Of a DNA stretch of 45,314 nt, positions 24,353 to 32,103 are shown piece by piece (position 1 is the first letter of the stretch; each line of letters starts with the position of its first letter). Source of the DNA: a virus. The DNA is taken from positions 1 to 45,314 of the IMG/VR virus record IMGVR_UViG_3300008267_000094; one strand, given 5' to 3'. A program made the position numbers and the translations under genes. A model generated the notes under the pieces. The model searched no databases and was not told the DNA's origin. It saw nothing but the letters and a program-made list of their open reading frames with translations.

Positions 24353-24788
24353 TCAAGAAGTAACAAAGTTTGAGTTCCTTTTGACTTTAGAAGGTAACAT
24401 TATCTGCCAACGTTTCTTTAACGTAAGGGAACATAACCCAAAGTCGCGACGTTCAATGGATTTACACTACTATGTAAAAAATATTTGTGACGATATTTGT
24501 AGTGATTTGAAAACAAAAACATTGGATTATCTACACGAAAATCGTGATTATTTTTACGGTTTAGACGCTGCAGAAACCGAAGAACAAAACGATAAAGAGT
24601 ATTTTTTACTTGAAATTAAGATGGGTGACGATGTATTTATTCAAAGGATGTTTCCCGCTAAAATCTTCCACCCAAAGGTAAGATATACGGTAGATATTCG
24701 CCCTTATTTGAAGAGATACTTGTCAGACCTTACTGACATTTTATCATCTACGAATTTGGAAACGACTTATTTAAATTATCAATTATAA
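24345..24788 (+). CDS. Unknown protein with internal duplication
   Basis: This 147-residue protein of unknown function appears to be an internal duplication. The first half (FEFLLTLEGNIICQRFFNVRE, then a DLHYYVKNICDDI helix) aligns by eye with the second half (YFLLEIKMGDDVFIQRMFPAK, then DIRPYLKRYLSDL). Each half would form two or three strands followed by a helix. A conserved QRxF occurs in both copies. The gene overlaps the nuclease gene by 8 nt and lies 15 nt before the helicase gene. That places it where T4-like phages often keep small replisome accessory genes such as the helicase loader (59) or gene 33-type factors. It has no clear similarity to those that I can see. Confidence 0.6.
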   Translation: MSNQEVTKFEFLLTLEGNIICQRFFNVREHNPKSRRSMDLHYYVKNICDDICSDLKTKTLDYLHENRDYFYGLDAAETEEQNDKEYFLLEIKMGDDVFIQRMFPAKIFHPKVRYTVDIRPYLKRYLSDLTDILSSTNLETTYLNYQL

Positions 24789-24803
24789 AAACTAAAAAAA
24801 ACT

Positions 24804-26180
24804 ATGTCAGAAAAAAATTTTGGATTTCTCGGAGCGTCATTTCAACAAACGTTAATTAAATCAATTATTGAAGATAAGAAATACGGTGAGCAAATTATTG
24901 ATGTAATCGAGAGCAAATATTTTGATAATAGTTCTTTTAGATTCATTACCGCTCACATCAAAGAATATCACCAAAAATATGGTAATATTCCCGATTATCA
25001 GACTCTGTGTCAAACAATCATTCTTGAATTAGGTTCTCAGGAATCCGCTAGAATTCATTTAGACACAATACACGATATCAAAGAAAACACCGATGATAAC
25101 CCAATGGTGAGAGAAGAAGCTCTTAATTTTTGTAAACAACAAAATTTAAAAAAAGAGTTGAAGATTGTTACCACCATTATCGACAACGGTAAGTTTCAGG
25201 AATATCATAAAATCGAGGGTATAATTCAAAAGGCACTACAAGTGGGATTACCACCTGAAGAGTGTATGGATGTTTTTCATAACATCGACGAAGCGTTGGA
25301 AAAGGATAACAGACAACCAATTCCAACAGGAATCGAAGGTCTTGATTCGGCATTGAAAGGCGGTTTAGGAATGGGAGAACTAGGTGTCGTATTAGCTCCA
25401 ACCGGTACTGGTAAAACAACGATTCTTTCATTGTTTGCAAACACTGCTTATCTTCATGGATACAATGTCCTTCAAATATTCTTTGAAGATAATCCTGATA
25501 ACATCAAGAAGAAACACTATACAATTTGGTCAGGTATTGCACCAGATGAACAACCCGAAAATAAAGATTTTGTTAAAGACAAAGTCACTCAAATACAATC
25601 TCAGAGTAAGGGTAGTTTAGATATTTTAAAATTACCTAGTGATTCGGTAACAATATCAGAGATAAAATCAAGATTAAGAAAAAGAATTTCAGAAGGTAAA
25701 AAGATTGATTTACTTGTAATTGATTACGTTGATTGTATCAGCCCTGATAAATCACAGTTTGGTGAAGAATGGAAAGGTGAGGGTTCTGTTATGAGAAGTT
25801 TAGAAGCGATGACAAGTGAATTTGGAATTGTTATATGGACAGCAACACAGGGTAACAGAGAATCGATATCATCTGAAGTTGTTAATAGTGACCAAATGGG
25901 TGGTTCAATTAAAAAGGCACAAATTGCTCACGTAATCCTATCAATAGGTAAAACAATAGAACAAAAAGAACACAATTTAGCCACAATGACTTTACTTAAA
26001 TCAAGAATAGGTCGAGACGGTATTATATGGCAAAACTGTAAGTTTGATAACAGACTCTTGGTTATTGATACCGAGTCTCAAACTACTCTCCTTGGACATA
26101 AGGAGGAGAAACAAAAGAACAATTCCGACAGAATCAAGGATGCGTTTATGAAAAGACAGGAAGTATTAAACAGAAATTAA
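24804..26180 (+). CDS. 41: Replicative DNA helicase (gp41 / DnaB-like)
   Basis: This 458-residue helicase would unwind DNA 5'-3' at the phage fork as a hexamer and interact with a primase. The N-terminal 160 residues are helical, as in DnaB and gp41. The RecA-like motor carries Walker [10 protein letters not shown] (198-206, Lys204), a catalytic Glu228 in FFEDN, Walker B LLVIDYVD (303-310) and a sensor segment TATQGNRES (346-354). The length is very close to T4 gp41 (475 residues). The C-terminus is Lys/Asn-rich and probably disordered. It sits 15 nt after the duplicated unknown gene and 14 nt before nrdB, so the replication and nucleotide genes form one operon. No primase lies in the window. 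Confidence 0.9.
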   Translation: MSEKNFGFLGASFQQTLIKSIIEDKKYGEQIIDVIESKYFDNSSFRFITAHIKEYHQKYGNIPDYQTLCQTIILELGSQESARIHLDTIHDIKENTDDNPMVREEALNFCKQQNLKKELKIVTTIIDNGKFQEYHKIEGIIQKALQVGLPPEECMDVFHNIDEALEKDNRQPIPTGIEGLDSALKGGLGMGELGVVLAPTGTGKTTILSLFANTAYLHGYNVLQIFFEDNPDNIKKKHYTIWSGIAPDEQPENKDFVKDKVTQIQSQSKGSLDILKLPSDSVTISEIKSRLRKRISEGKKIDLLVIDYVDCISPDKSQFGEEWKGEGSVMRSLEAMTSEFGIVIWTATQGNRESISSEVVNSDQMGGSIKKAQIAHVILSIGKTIEQKEHNLATMTLLKSRIGRDGIIWQNCKFDNRLLVIDTESQTTLLGHKEEKQKNNSDRIKDAFMKRQEVLNRN

Positions 26181-26194
26181 TAATTATTAACACC

Positions 26195-27172
26195 ATGACA
26201 GAAAAGATTTTGAAAGAAAATCCGGGACGTTTTGTCCTTTTTCCAATCGAACACCACGACATTTGGAAACTTTACAAACAACAAGAAGCGTGTTTTTGGA
26301 CCGCTGAAGAAATTGATTTGGCTCAAGACATTTATGATTGGGAAAACAAACTAAACGAGGATGAACAACATTTTGTTAAACACGTTTTAGCGTTTTTTGC
26401 TGCATCAGATGGTATTGTAAATGAAAACTTAGCAATGAATTTTGTTAATGAAGTTCAATACACCGAGGCAAAAATGTTTTATGGTTTTCAAATGATGATG
26501 GAAAATATACACAGTGAAACATATTCATTGTTGATTGATACCTACATTAAAGAAAGACAAGAACAAGATAAGTTATTTAATGCCATTGAAACCATACCGG
26601 CGATTAAAAAGAAGGCGGAATGGGCTATTAAATGGATTGGTTCGAAATCATTTGTTGAAAGATTAATCGCGTTTGCTGCTGTTGAGGGTATTTTCTTTTC
26701 TGGCTCATTTTGTTCCATTTTCTGGCTCAAAAAACGTGGTTTAATGCCAGGATTAACCTTCTCAAATGAGCTCATTTCAAGAGACGAAGGAATGCACTGT
26801 GATTTTGCCTGTCACTTATTTAATAATCACATTGAAAATAAAATAAGTGACAAAAAAATAAAAGAAATTATTTGTGGTGCATTAGAAATCGAAAAGGAAT
26901 TTATTTTAGAGGCGTTACCTGTAAAATTAATTGGTATGAATTCTGAATTAATGTCGCAGTACCTTGAATTTGTTGCCGATAGGTTATTAGTTTCATTGGG
27001 TTGTGGGAAAGTTTATAATTCAGAGAATCCATTTGATTTTATGCAGAATATTGCTCTCCAAGGTAAAACAAATTTTTTCGAAAAGAGAGTTGCTGAATAT
27101 CAAAAAGCGGGGGTAAATAATAACGTGTCTATTGAAGATATGGACACATCATTTGATGATATAGAATTTTGA
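26195..27172 (+). CDS. nrdB: Class I ribonucleotide reductase small subunit (NrdB), eukaryote-like
   Basis: This 325-residue subunit carries the diiron-tyrosyl radical that starts nucleotide reduction in NrdA. The metal ligands are all present: Asp41 (WTAEEID), Glu103 and His106 (MENIHSETY), Glu164 ([10 protein letters not shown]), Glu198 and His201 (RDEGMHCDF). The radical Tyr is Tyr110. Long stretches such as [17 protein letters not shown] and [18 protein letters not shown] are nearly those of animal R2, not of T4 or E. coli NrdB, so this is the eukaryote-like subtype that is also common in Bacteroidota. The C-terminus (DTSFDDIEF) fits the tail that docks on NrdA. It is followed 7 nt later by nrdA, the reverse of the usual A-B order. 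The enzyme would supply dNTPs for phage DNA. Confidence 0.95.
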   Translation: MTEKILKENPGRFVLFPIEHHDIWKLYKQQEACFWTAEEIDLAQDIYDWENKLNEDEQHFVKHVLAFFAASDGIVNENLAMNFVNEVQYTEAKMFYGFQMMMENIHSETYSLLIDTYIKERQEQDKLFNAIETIPAIKKKAEWAIKWIGSKSFVERLIAFAAVEGIFFSGSFCSIFWLKKRGLMPGLTFSNELISRDEGMHCDFACHLFNNHIENKISDKKIKEIICGALEIEKEFILEALPVKLIGMNSELMSQYLEFVADRLLVSLGCGKVYNSENPFDFMQNIALQGKTNFFEKRVAEYQKAGVNNNVSIEDMDTSFDDIEF

Positions 27173-27179
27173 TTAAACC

Positions 27180-29609
27180 ATGAAAGTAAAAAAGAGAGAT
27201 GGCTCATTGGAAGAAATGAGATACGACAAAATCACAAGAAGAATACAATTTTTTTGTGATGATTTAAATTTAGAGTACGTTGACCCAACATTAGTTACAT
27301 TAAAAGTAACTCAAGGAATATATGACGGTATCTCAACAACTGAGTTAGATGTATTAGCGGCTGAAACCGCCGCATCAATGGTTACCACCCATTCTGATTA
27401 TGCGAAATTAGCCGGTAGATTAGCAGTATCCAATTTACACAAAACAACACCAAAAAAGTTTTCACAATGTATTAAAGAATTACATTCTTTTACAGAACCA
27501 AAAACAGGTAAAGAATCATCTTTAATTGATGATGATGTTGCTAAGTTTGTCCATCAAAACAGAGAGGTTCTTGATGGGGCGATTAGACAAGAACGTGATT
27601 TGGATTTTGATTATTTTGGTTTTAAAACATTAGAACGTTCATATCTTTTAAAGATTGGTAAACGTATTGTTGAAAGACCTCAGTACATGTACATGAGAGT
27701 TGCTGTTGGTATTTGTAATGGTGATTTAGACATGGCATTAAGAATCTACGATGATTTATCACAACATTTCTATACACACGCAACCCCAACACTATTCAAT
27801 GCGGGAACTCGTAGACCACAGATGTCATCTTGTTTCTTAATTGGTAATAAGGGTGACGATATCGATGGTTTATTTGACACGATTAAAGATGTTGCGAAAA
27901 TTTCTAAATGGGCGGGAGGTATTGGTCTTCACGTTCACGATGTTAGAGCTAAAGGTTCGTACATAAAAGGAACTGGTGGTGAATCTGATGGTCTTCTACC
28001 TATGATGAAAACATATAATGAAGTTGCCAGATGGATTAATCAAGGAGGTAAAAGAAAAGGTTCTTTCGCAATATATCTCGAACCATGGCATTCCGATGTT
28101 TTTGAATTTATTGATTTAAGAAAAAATCATGGAAAAGAAGAACTGAGGGCTAGAGATTTATTCCTTGCCATGTGGACCCCAAGTTTATTCATGAAAAGAG
28201 TTGAGGAAGATGGTGATTGGTCACTATTTTCACCAGATGAAGCTCCCGGATTGTCCGATGTCTATGATGACCCGTTTGAATTTACTCAACAGTTTACGGA
28301 ATTGTACGAGAGATATGAAAAAGAGGGTAGAGCAAGAAGAGTTGTTAAAGCAAGAAAATTAATGGATGCAATTTTAACGGCTCAGATTGAAACCGGAACA
28401 CCTTATATGTTATACAAGGATGCCGCTAACTATAAGTCGAATCAAAAAAATTTAGGTACAATTAAATCATCGAATTTGTGTACCGAGATTATCGAGTATT
28501 CAAGTCCCGAAGAACAAGCGGTTTGTAATTTAGCATCTATTGCATTACCAAAGTATGTGTTAAATAAAGAGTTTAATCACGAACTACTCTATGAATACAC
28601 ATATCAAGTTGTTAAAAACCTAAACAACGTTATTGATTTGAATTTTTATCCCACAGAAGAGACAAAAAATTCAAACATGAAACACAGACCAGTTGGATTA
28701 GGTATTCAAGGTTTAGCTGACGTATTTTGTATGTTAAAATTACCTTTTGAAAGTGACGAGGCGGATAAACTTCAAACAGATATATTTGAAACAATTTACT
28801 TCGCAGCGTTAACGTCATCTAAAGATTTAGCTAAAGAAAATGGTGCGTATTCAACATTTGAAGGTTCACCTTTATCAAAAGGTATTTTTCAATATGAATT
28901 ATGGGGAAAATCTGACAAAGACACAAGTGGAAGATGGGATTGGAAATCTCTCAGAAAAGAGGTTGTTAAATTTGGTGTAAGAAATTCATTATTAGTTGCA
29001 CCTATGCCAACAGCATCTACCGCTCAAATACTCGGTAACAACGAAGCATTCGAACCTTTCACATCTAACTTATATTCGAGAAGAACGTTGGGTGGTGAGT
29101 TTATTGTTATTAACAAACATTTGGTAAATGAATTGTTGGAAAGAGGATTGTGGTCTGACGAATTAAAGAAAAAATTAATCATGGAAAACGGTTCAGTACA
29201 GAATATCCCCGAAATACCTGTTGAAGTAAAAGAAGTTTATAAAACAGTTTGGGAGATGTCTCAAAAAAGAATCTTATCAATGTCAGCAAACAGGTCGGTC
29301 TATATTGACCAATCACAGTCTTTAAATTTATTTATTGACAACGCGAGCAAACCAAAAGTTTTAGCAGCACACCTTTATGGGTGGAAACTTGGTTTAAAAA
29401 CAGGTATGTATTATCTGAGAACCAGAGCTGCTGTTGACCCATTAAAGGGTTTAGGTATTGACACCACAACAGTCAAACCTACGGTCGAAACAAAAGAAGT
29501 ACAAAGCACTTCACACAATCAACATATCAAAGAAGAAGAGGAAGTAGAAATGGTAATTTCATCAAGACCATCTGATTCTCCATTTGAATGTGAGGGTTGT
29601 GGTTCATGA
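27180..29609 (+). CDS. nrdA: Class I ribonucleotide reductase large subunit (NrdA), eukaryote-like
   Basis: This 809-residue subunit reduces ribonucleoside diphosphates to deoxy forms. An ATP-cone occupies about residues 1-90 (KKRDGSLEEMRYDKI), so allosteric control by ATP/dATP may be kept. The active-site cysteines are Cys218 (SSCFLIG), Cys434 in NLCTEI (the thiyl radical site) with Glu436, and Cys449 (AVCNLAS). The radical-transfer pair lies in GMYYLRTRAAVDP near residue 755. The C-terminal redox pair is Cys804/Cys807 (CEGCGS at the extreme end). The sequence is of the eukaryote-like type and matches its NrdB partner. It is the last gene of the replication block. Its stop codon is 2 nt before a structured RNA and about 90 nt before a terminator. 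Confidence 0.95.
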   Translation: MKVKKRDGSLEEMRYDKITRRIQFFCDDLNLEYVDPTLVTLKVTQGIYDGISTTELDVLAAETAASMVTTHSDYAKLAGRLAVSNLHKTTPKKFSQCIKELHSFTEPKTGKESSLIDDDVAKFVHQNREVLDGAIRQERDLDFDYFGFKTLERSYLLKIGKRIVERPQYMYMRVAVGICNGDLDMALRIYDDLSQHFYTHATPTLFNAGTRRPQMSSCFLIGNKGDDIDGLFDTIKDVAKISKWAGGIGLHVHDVRAKGSYIKGTGGESDGLLPMMKTYNEVARWINQGGKRKGSFAIYLEPWHSDVFEFIDLRKNHGKEELRARDLFLAMWTPSLFMKRVEEDGDWSLFSPDEAPGLSDVYDDPFEFTQQFTELYERYEKEGRARRVVKARKLMDAILTAQIETGTPYMLYKDAANYKSNQKNLGTIKSSNLCTEIIEYSSPEEQAVCNLASIALPKYVLNKEFNHELLYEYTYQVVKNLNNVIDLNFYPTEETKNSNMKHRPVGLGIQGLADVFCMLKLPFESDEADKLQTDIFETIYFAALTSSKDLAKENGAYSTFEGSPLSKGIFQYELWGKSDKDTSGRWDWKSLRKEVVKFGVRNSLLVAPMPTASTAQILGNNEAFEPFTSNLYSRRTLGGEFIVINKHLVNELLERGLWSDELKKKLIMENGSVQNIPEIPVEVKEVYKTVWEMSQKRILSMSANRSVYIDQSQSLNLFIDNASKPKVLAAHLYGWKLGLKTGMYYLRTRAAVDPLKGLGIDTTTVKPTVETKEVQSTSHNQHIKEEEEVEMVISSRPSDSPFECEGCGS

Positions 29610-29611
29610 CC

Positions 29612-29690
29612 GTAGGTGGCTCCCTTAATAGTTCGCGGCTGACCGCAAGCATCTACTTCGTTTGATTATACAGGGGGCGAAAAATCAAAC
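29612..29690 (+). ncRNA. Candidate structured RNA with a possible kissing pseudoknot
   Basis: A 79-nt GC-richer segment follows the nrdA stop codon. Stem 1 is GTAGGTG (29612-29618) with CATCTAC (29650-29656), one G-U pair, enclosing the small hairpin GCGG-CTGA-CCGC (29635-29646). Stem 2 is a perfect 8-bp pair GTTTGATT (29660-29667) with AATCAAAC (29683-29690) and a 15-nt loop. GCTCCC at 29619-29624, inside stem 1, can pair with GGGGGC at 29673-29678 in the loop of stem 2 (five Watson-Crick pairs and one G-U), giving a tertiary link. I could not match it to a named riboswitch or ribozyme. It could be a 3' UTR stability element, a small RNA or a regulatory pseudoknot. Confidence 0.55.
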
Positions 29691-29699
29691 AATATATAT

Positions 29700-29727
29700 A
29701 ATCCCAACTTCGGTTGGGATTTTTTAT
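29700..29727 (+). terminator. Rho-independent terminator ending the replication block
   Basis: A 9-bp perfect stem (AATCCCAAC 29700-29708, GTTGGGATT 29713-29721) closed by a stable TTCG tetraloop is followed by TTTTATTT. Confidence 0.93.
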
Positions 29728-29751
29728 TTATTAGTATTTCTTGTTTGATTA

Positions 29752-29759
29752 TATTTATA
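29752..29759 (+). promoter_or_regulatory. Late promoter-like octamer TATTTATA before gp25
   Basis: TATTTATA followed by AGT ends 3 nt before the ATG at 29763. It restarts late transcription after the replication block terminator. Confidence 0.58.
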
Positions 29760-29762
29760 AGT

Positions 29763-30215
29763 ATGGCGATTACGTATGGTATAGATTTTCCTTTTAGAAT
29801 TAGTCCCAAAGGTGATTTTTTAGTTATGACAGAAACACCCGAAAGAGAAATTCGTGCAAACCTGATTCACTTGTTACTAACAAGGAAAGGTTCAAGATAT
29901 TATTTACCGGATTTTGGAACTAGATTATATGAATTCATTTTTGAACCACATGATTCAGTTACATGGGGTCAAATTGAGGACGAAATAAGAACATCCGTAA
30001 GAGCGTATATTCCTAATTTAGAAATTAAATCAATTAGAGTAACACCCGCTGACCAAGACCCAGAAGAACCGGTTAGTCCACAAGAAGATGAGGATTCAAG
30101 ATTATTTAGAGTTTCCGATTATTCAACCAAACCGTATACTGCAAAAGTTAGAATTGATTACGACATAAATAACGAACCATTTGTTTCGTCAGATTTTATA
30201 ATTATTAACATATAA
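29763..30215 (+). CDS. 25: Baseplate wedge protein (gp25-like)
   Basis: This 150-residue protein belongs to the gp25/gpW family, which nucleates sheath assembly on the baseplate. The family pattern is clear: GIDFPFRI near the N-terminus, REIRANLIHLLLTRKGSRYYLPDFGTRLYEFIFEP (residues 31-65), and a later strand KVRIDYDINNEPF. An acidic insertion (DQDPEEPVSPQEDEDS) lies before the last strands and makes it longer than T4 gp25 (132 residues). The start at 29763 (MAITYG) is chosen because an upstream in-frame ATG at 29745 would place the late promoter octamer inside the coding sequence. The gene ends 1 nt before gp6, as in the gp25-gp6 order of T4 and other contractile tails. Confidence 0.9.
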   Translation: MAITYGIDFPFRISPKGDFLVMTETPEREIRANLIHLLLTRKGSRYYLPDFGTRLYEFIFEPHDSVTWGQIEDEIRTSVRAYIPNLEIKSIRVTPADQDPEEPVSPQEDEDSRLFRVSDYSTKPYTAKVRIDYDINNEPFVSSDFIIINI

Positions 30216-30216
30216 C

Positions 30217-32049
30217 ATGGCTAAAAAAATATCATACGCTGTCAGAGATTTCGCGAGTTTAAGACAGGAGTTAGTAAATCTAACAAGAGAATATTATCCC
30301 GACTTAATTAAAAATACAAACGATGCGTCAATCTATTCTGTTTTATTAGATTTAAATGCTGCGGTAACAGATAATTTACACTTTCACATTGATAGAGTTT
30401 GGCAAGAAACAATGTTGGATTTTGCACAACAAAGACAATCTTTATACCATATTGCTAAGACATATGGTATGAAAATACCCGGTAACCGACCATCTGTTGC
30501 TTTGTGTGATTTTACAATACAAGTACCTGTAAGAGGAGATAAAGAGGATGAAAGATACTTGGGAACAATACAATCGGGAGCTCAAGTTTCAGGTGGAGGA
30601 CAAGTTTTTGAAACAATCGAAGATATTGATTTCTCAAATCCCTTTAATAAAAGGGGTGAACCAAATAGATTGAAAATACCAAATTTTGACGGTAATAATA
30701 GATTAATTTCATACTCAATAGTTAAAAGAGAAGCTGTAGTAAATGGGACAACAAGAATTTTTAGAAAAGTTATAAGTGAAGTTGACCAAAAACCATTTTT
30801 GAAGATATATCTACCTGAACAAAACATATTAGGGGTTAGTGGAGTAATTCACAAAGAAGGAACAAACTTTGTGAACAACCCAACAAATTCAGAATTTCTT
30901 AGTTCCCCAAATAAATGGTACGAAGTAAAATCTTTGATACAAGATAAGGTTTTTGTACCCGACCCAACAAACGCTTCCGATAGTGAAAATTTTATAGCGG
31001 GAACATACATTCCTGTTACAAATAAATTTATAACAGAATATACACCTGAAAATTATTTTTCTTTAACGTTTGGTTCAGGTAATGTAAACCCATTAGACAA
31101 TTTAGACAATTATAATCAAGGAAGTTTGAGGGTGAGTTTAGGAACGTACCTTAATAATTTATCTTTAGGTGCGTTACCAAAATCTAATACAACATTGTTT
31201 GTAAAATACAGAATTGGTGGTGGAAAAGATAGTAATTTAGGTATCGATGTTATAACTAGTGTTGATAATGTTGATTTTATAATCACAGGACCAAACTCGA
31301 GTACAAATACACAAGTACAAAATTCACTAACCGTTACTAACGTAACACCAGCCGTTGGTGGTTCTGACCAACCGACAATTGAGGAGGTTAGAAATATGAT
31401 TGCTTACAATTTTTCGGCACAAAATAGAGCGGTAACATTAAATGATTATAAATCACTTATTGAGACGATGCCATCAACATATGGGGCACCGGCTAAAGTA
31501 AATGTGATGGAAGAAGATAATAAGATAAAAATTAAATTACTTTCATATGATGAAAATGGTAATTTAATTGATACGGTGTCAAATACTTTAAAAAACAATA
31601 TTTTAGAATATTTGGCGGAATACAGAATGGTCAATGACTTCTTAGACGTTGAGAGTGGTGAAGTTGTTGATTTTACTTTGGAGATAGACGTTGTTATTGA
31701 TAAAAACGGAAATCAAACAGAAATCGTTAGAACAATAATACAAGATGTTGTAAGTTATTTTTCAATAGAAAAAAGAAAAATGGGTGACCCATTATTTGTT
31801 GGTGATTTATATAGAACAATCGGTGAAGTTACCGGTGTTGTAAACGCTGTTGATATAAGAGTTTTTAACAATGTAGGTGGAGAATATTCATCATCTGAAG
31901 TTGCTCAATCGTATGTAAATGCAAATACAAAAGAAATTTCACAATCAGATATGACCATATACATGAAATCTAACCAAATATATCAAATAAGATTTCCACA
32001 GAAAGATATAAAAGTTAGAGTAAAAACCTTGGGAACGACTACATTCTAA
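30217..32049 (+). CDS. 6: Baseplate wedge protein (gp6 / gpJ-like)
   Basis: This 610-residue protein is the Baseplate_J-type wedge subunit that forms the inner ring of the baseplate. Its N-terminus (YAVRDFASLRQELVNLTREYYPD) and the segment DLNAAVTDNLHFHIDRVWQE match the gp6 helical start. The C-terminal half carries AQNRAVTLNDYKSLIETMP, the family's usual arrangement of a helix followed by LLSYDENGNL and a VNDFLDVESGEVVDFTLEID strand region. The length is near T4 gp6 (660 residues). It starts 1 nt after gp25, so both share the late promoter at 29752. It is followed by a new promoter-like octamer before the next gene. Confidence 0.88.
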   Translation: MAKKISYAVRDFASLRQELVNLTREYYPDLIKNTNDASIYSVLLDLNAAVTDNLHFHIDRVWQETMLDFAQQRQSLYHIAKTYGMKIPGNRPSVALCDFTIQVPVRGDKEDERYLGTIQSGAQVSGGGQVFETIEDIDFSNPFNKRGEPNRLKIPNFDGNNRLISYSIVKREAVVNGTTRIFRKVISEVDQKPFLKIYLPEQNILGVSGVIHKEGTNFVNNPTNSEFLSSPNKWYEVKSLIQDKVFVPDPTNASDSENFIAGTYIPVTNKFITEYTPENYFSLTFGSGNVNPLDNLDNYNQGSLRVSLGTYLNNLSLGALPKSNTTLFVKYRIGGGKDSNLGIDVITSVDNVDFIITGPNSSTNTQVQNSLTVTNVTPAVGGSDQPTIEEVRNMIAYNFSAQNRAVTLNDYKSLIETMPSTYGAPAKVNVMEEDNKIKIKLLSYDENGNLIDTVSNTLKNNILEYLAEYRMVNDFLDVESGEVVDFTLEIDVVIDKNGNQTEIVRTIIQDVVSYFSIEKRKMGDPLFVGDLYRTIGEVTGVVNAVDIRVFNNVGGEYSSSEVAQSYVNANTKEISQSDMTIYMKSNQIYQIRFPQKDIKVRVKTLGTTTF

Positions 32050-32088
32050 TTTAATTTTTATTTATTTTTCTGGAAATCCATAATTTTC

Positions 32089-32096
32089 TATTTATA
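32089..32096 (+). promoter_or_regulatory. Late promoter-like octamer TATTTATA
   Basis: TATTTATA followed by TAG ends 7 nt before the ATG at 32104. Confidence 0.5.
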
Positions 32097-32103
32097 TAGA
32101 AGA

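Noticed and set aside
23827-24366. 179-residue leftward frame opposite the nuclease gene
   Set aside because: Antisense shadow of a gene with complete catalytic motifs; hydrophobic, Ser-rich composition typical of such shadows.
29607-29617. Stop-codon read-through of nrdA stimulated by the pseudoknot
   Set aside because: A TAG follows in frame two codons after the TGA (CCG TAG), and the C-terminal CxxC ending of NrdA is already complete.
29606-29665. 19-residue frame overlapping the nrdA stop (ATGA)
   Set aside because: Very short and lies wholly within the stem-forming RNA segment; base pairing explains the sequence better than coding.
29612-29690. tRNA, pistol, hammerhead, HDV-like or twister ribozyme identity for the structured RNA
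   Set aside because: No cloverleaf or T-loop. Order of stems and the conserved catalytic bases do not fit these classes as I recall them.
29745-29762. Upstream start for gp25 (MIIFIS extension)
   Set aside because: It would place the late promoter octamer inside the coding region; the ATG at 29763 gives the family's usual N-terminus.
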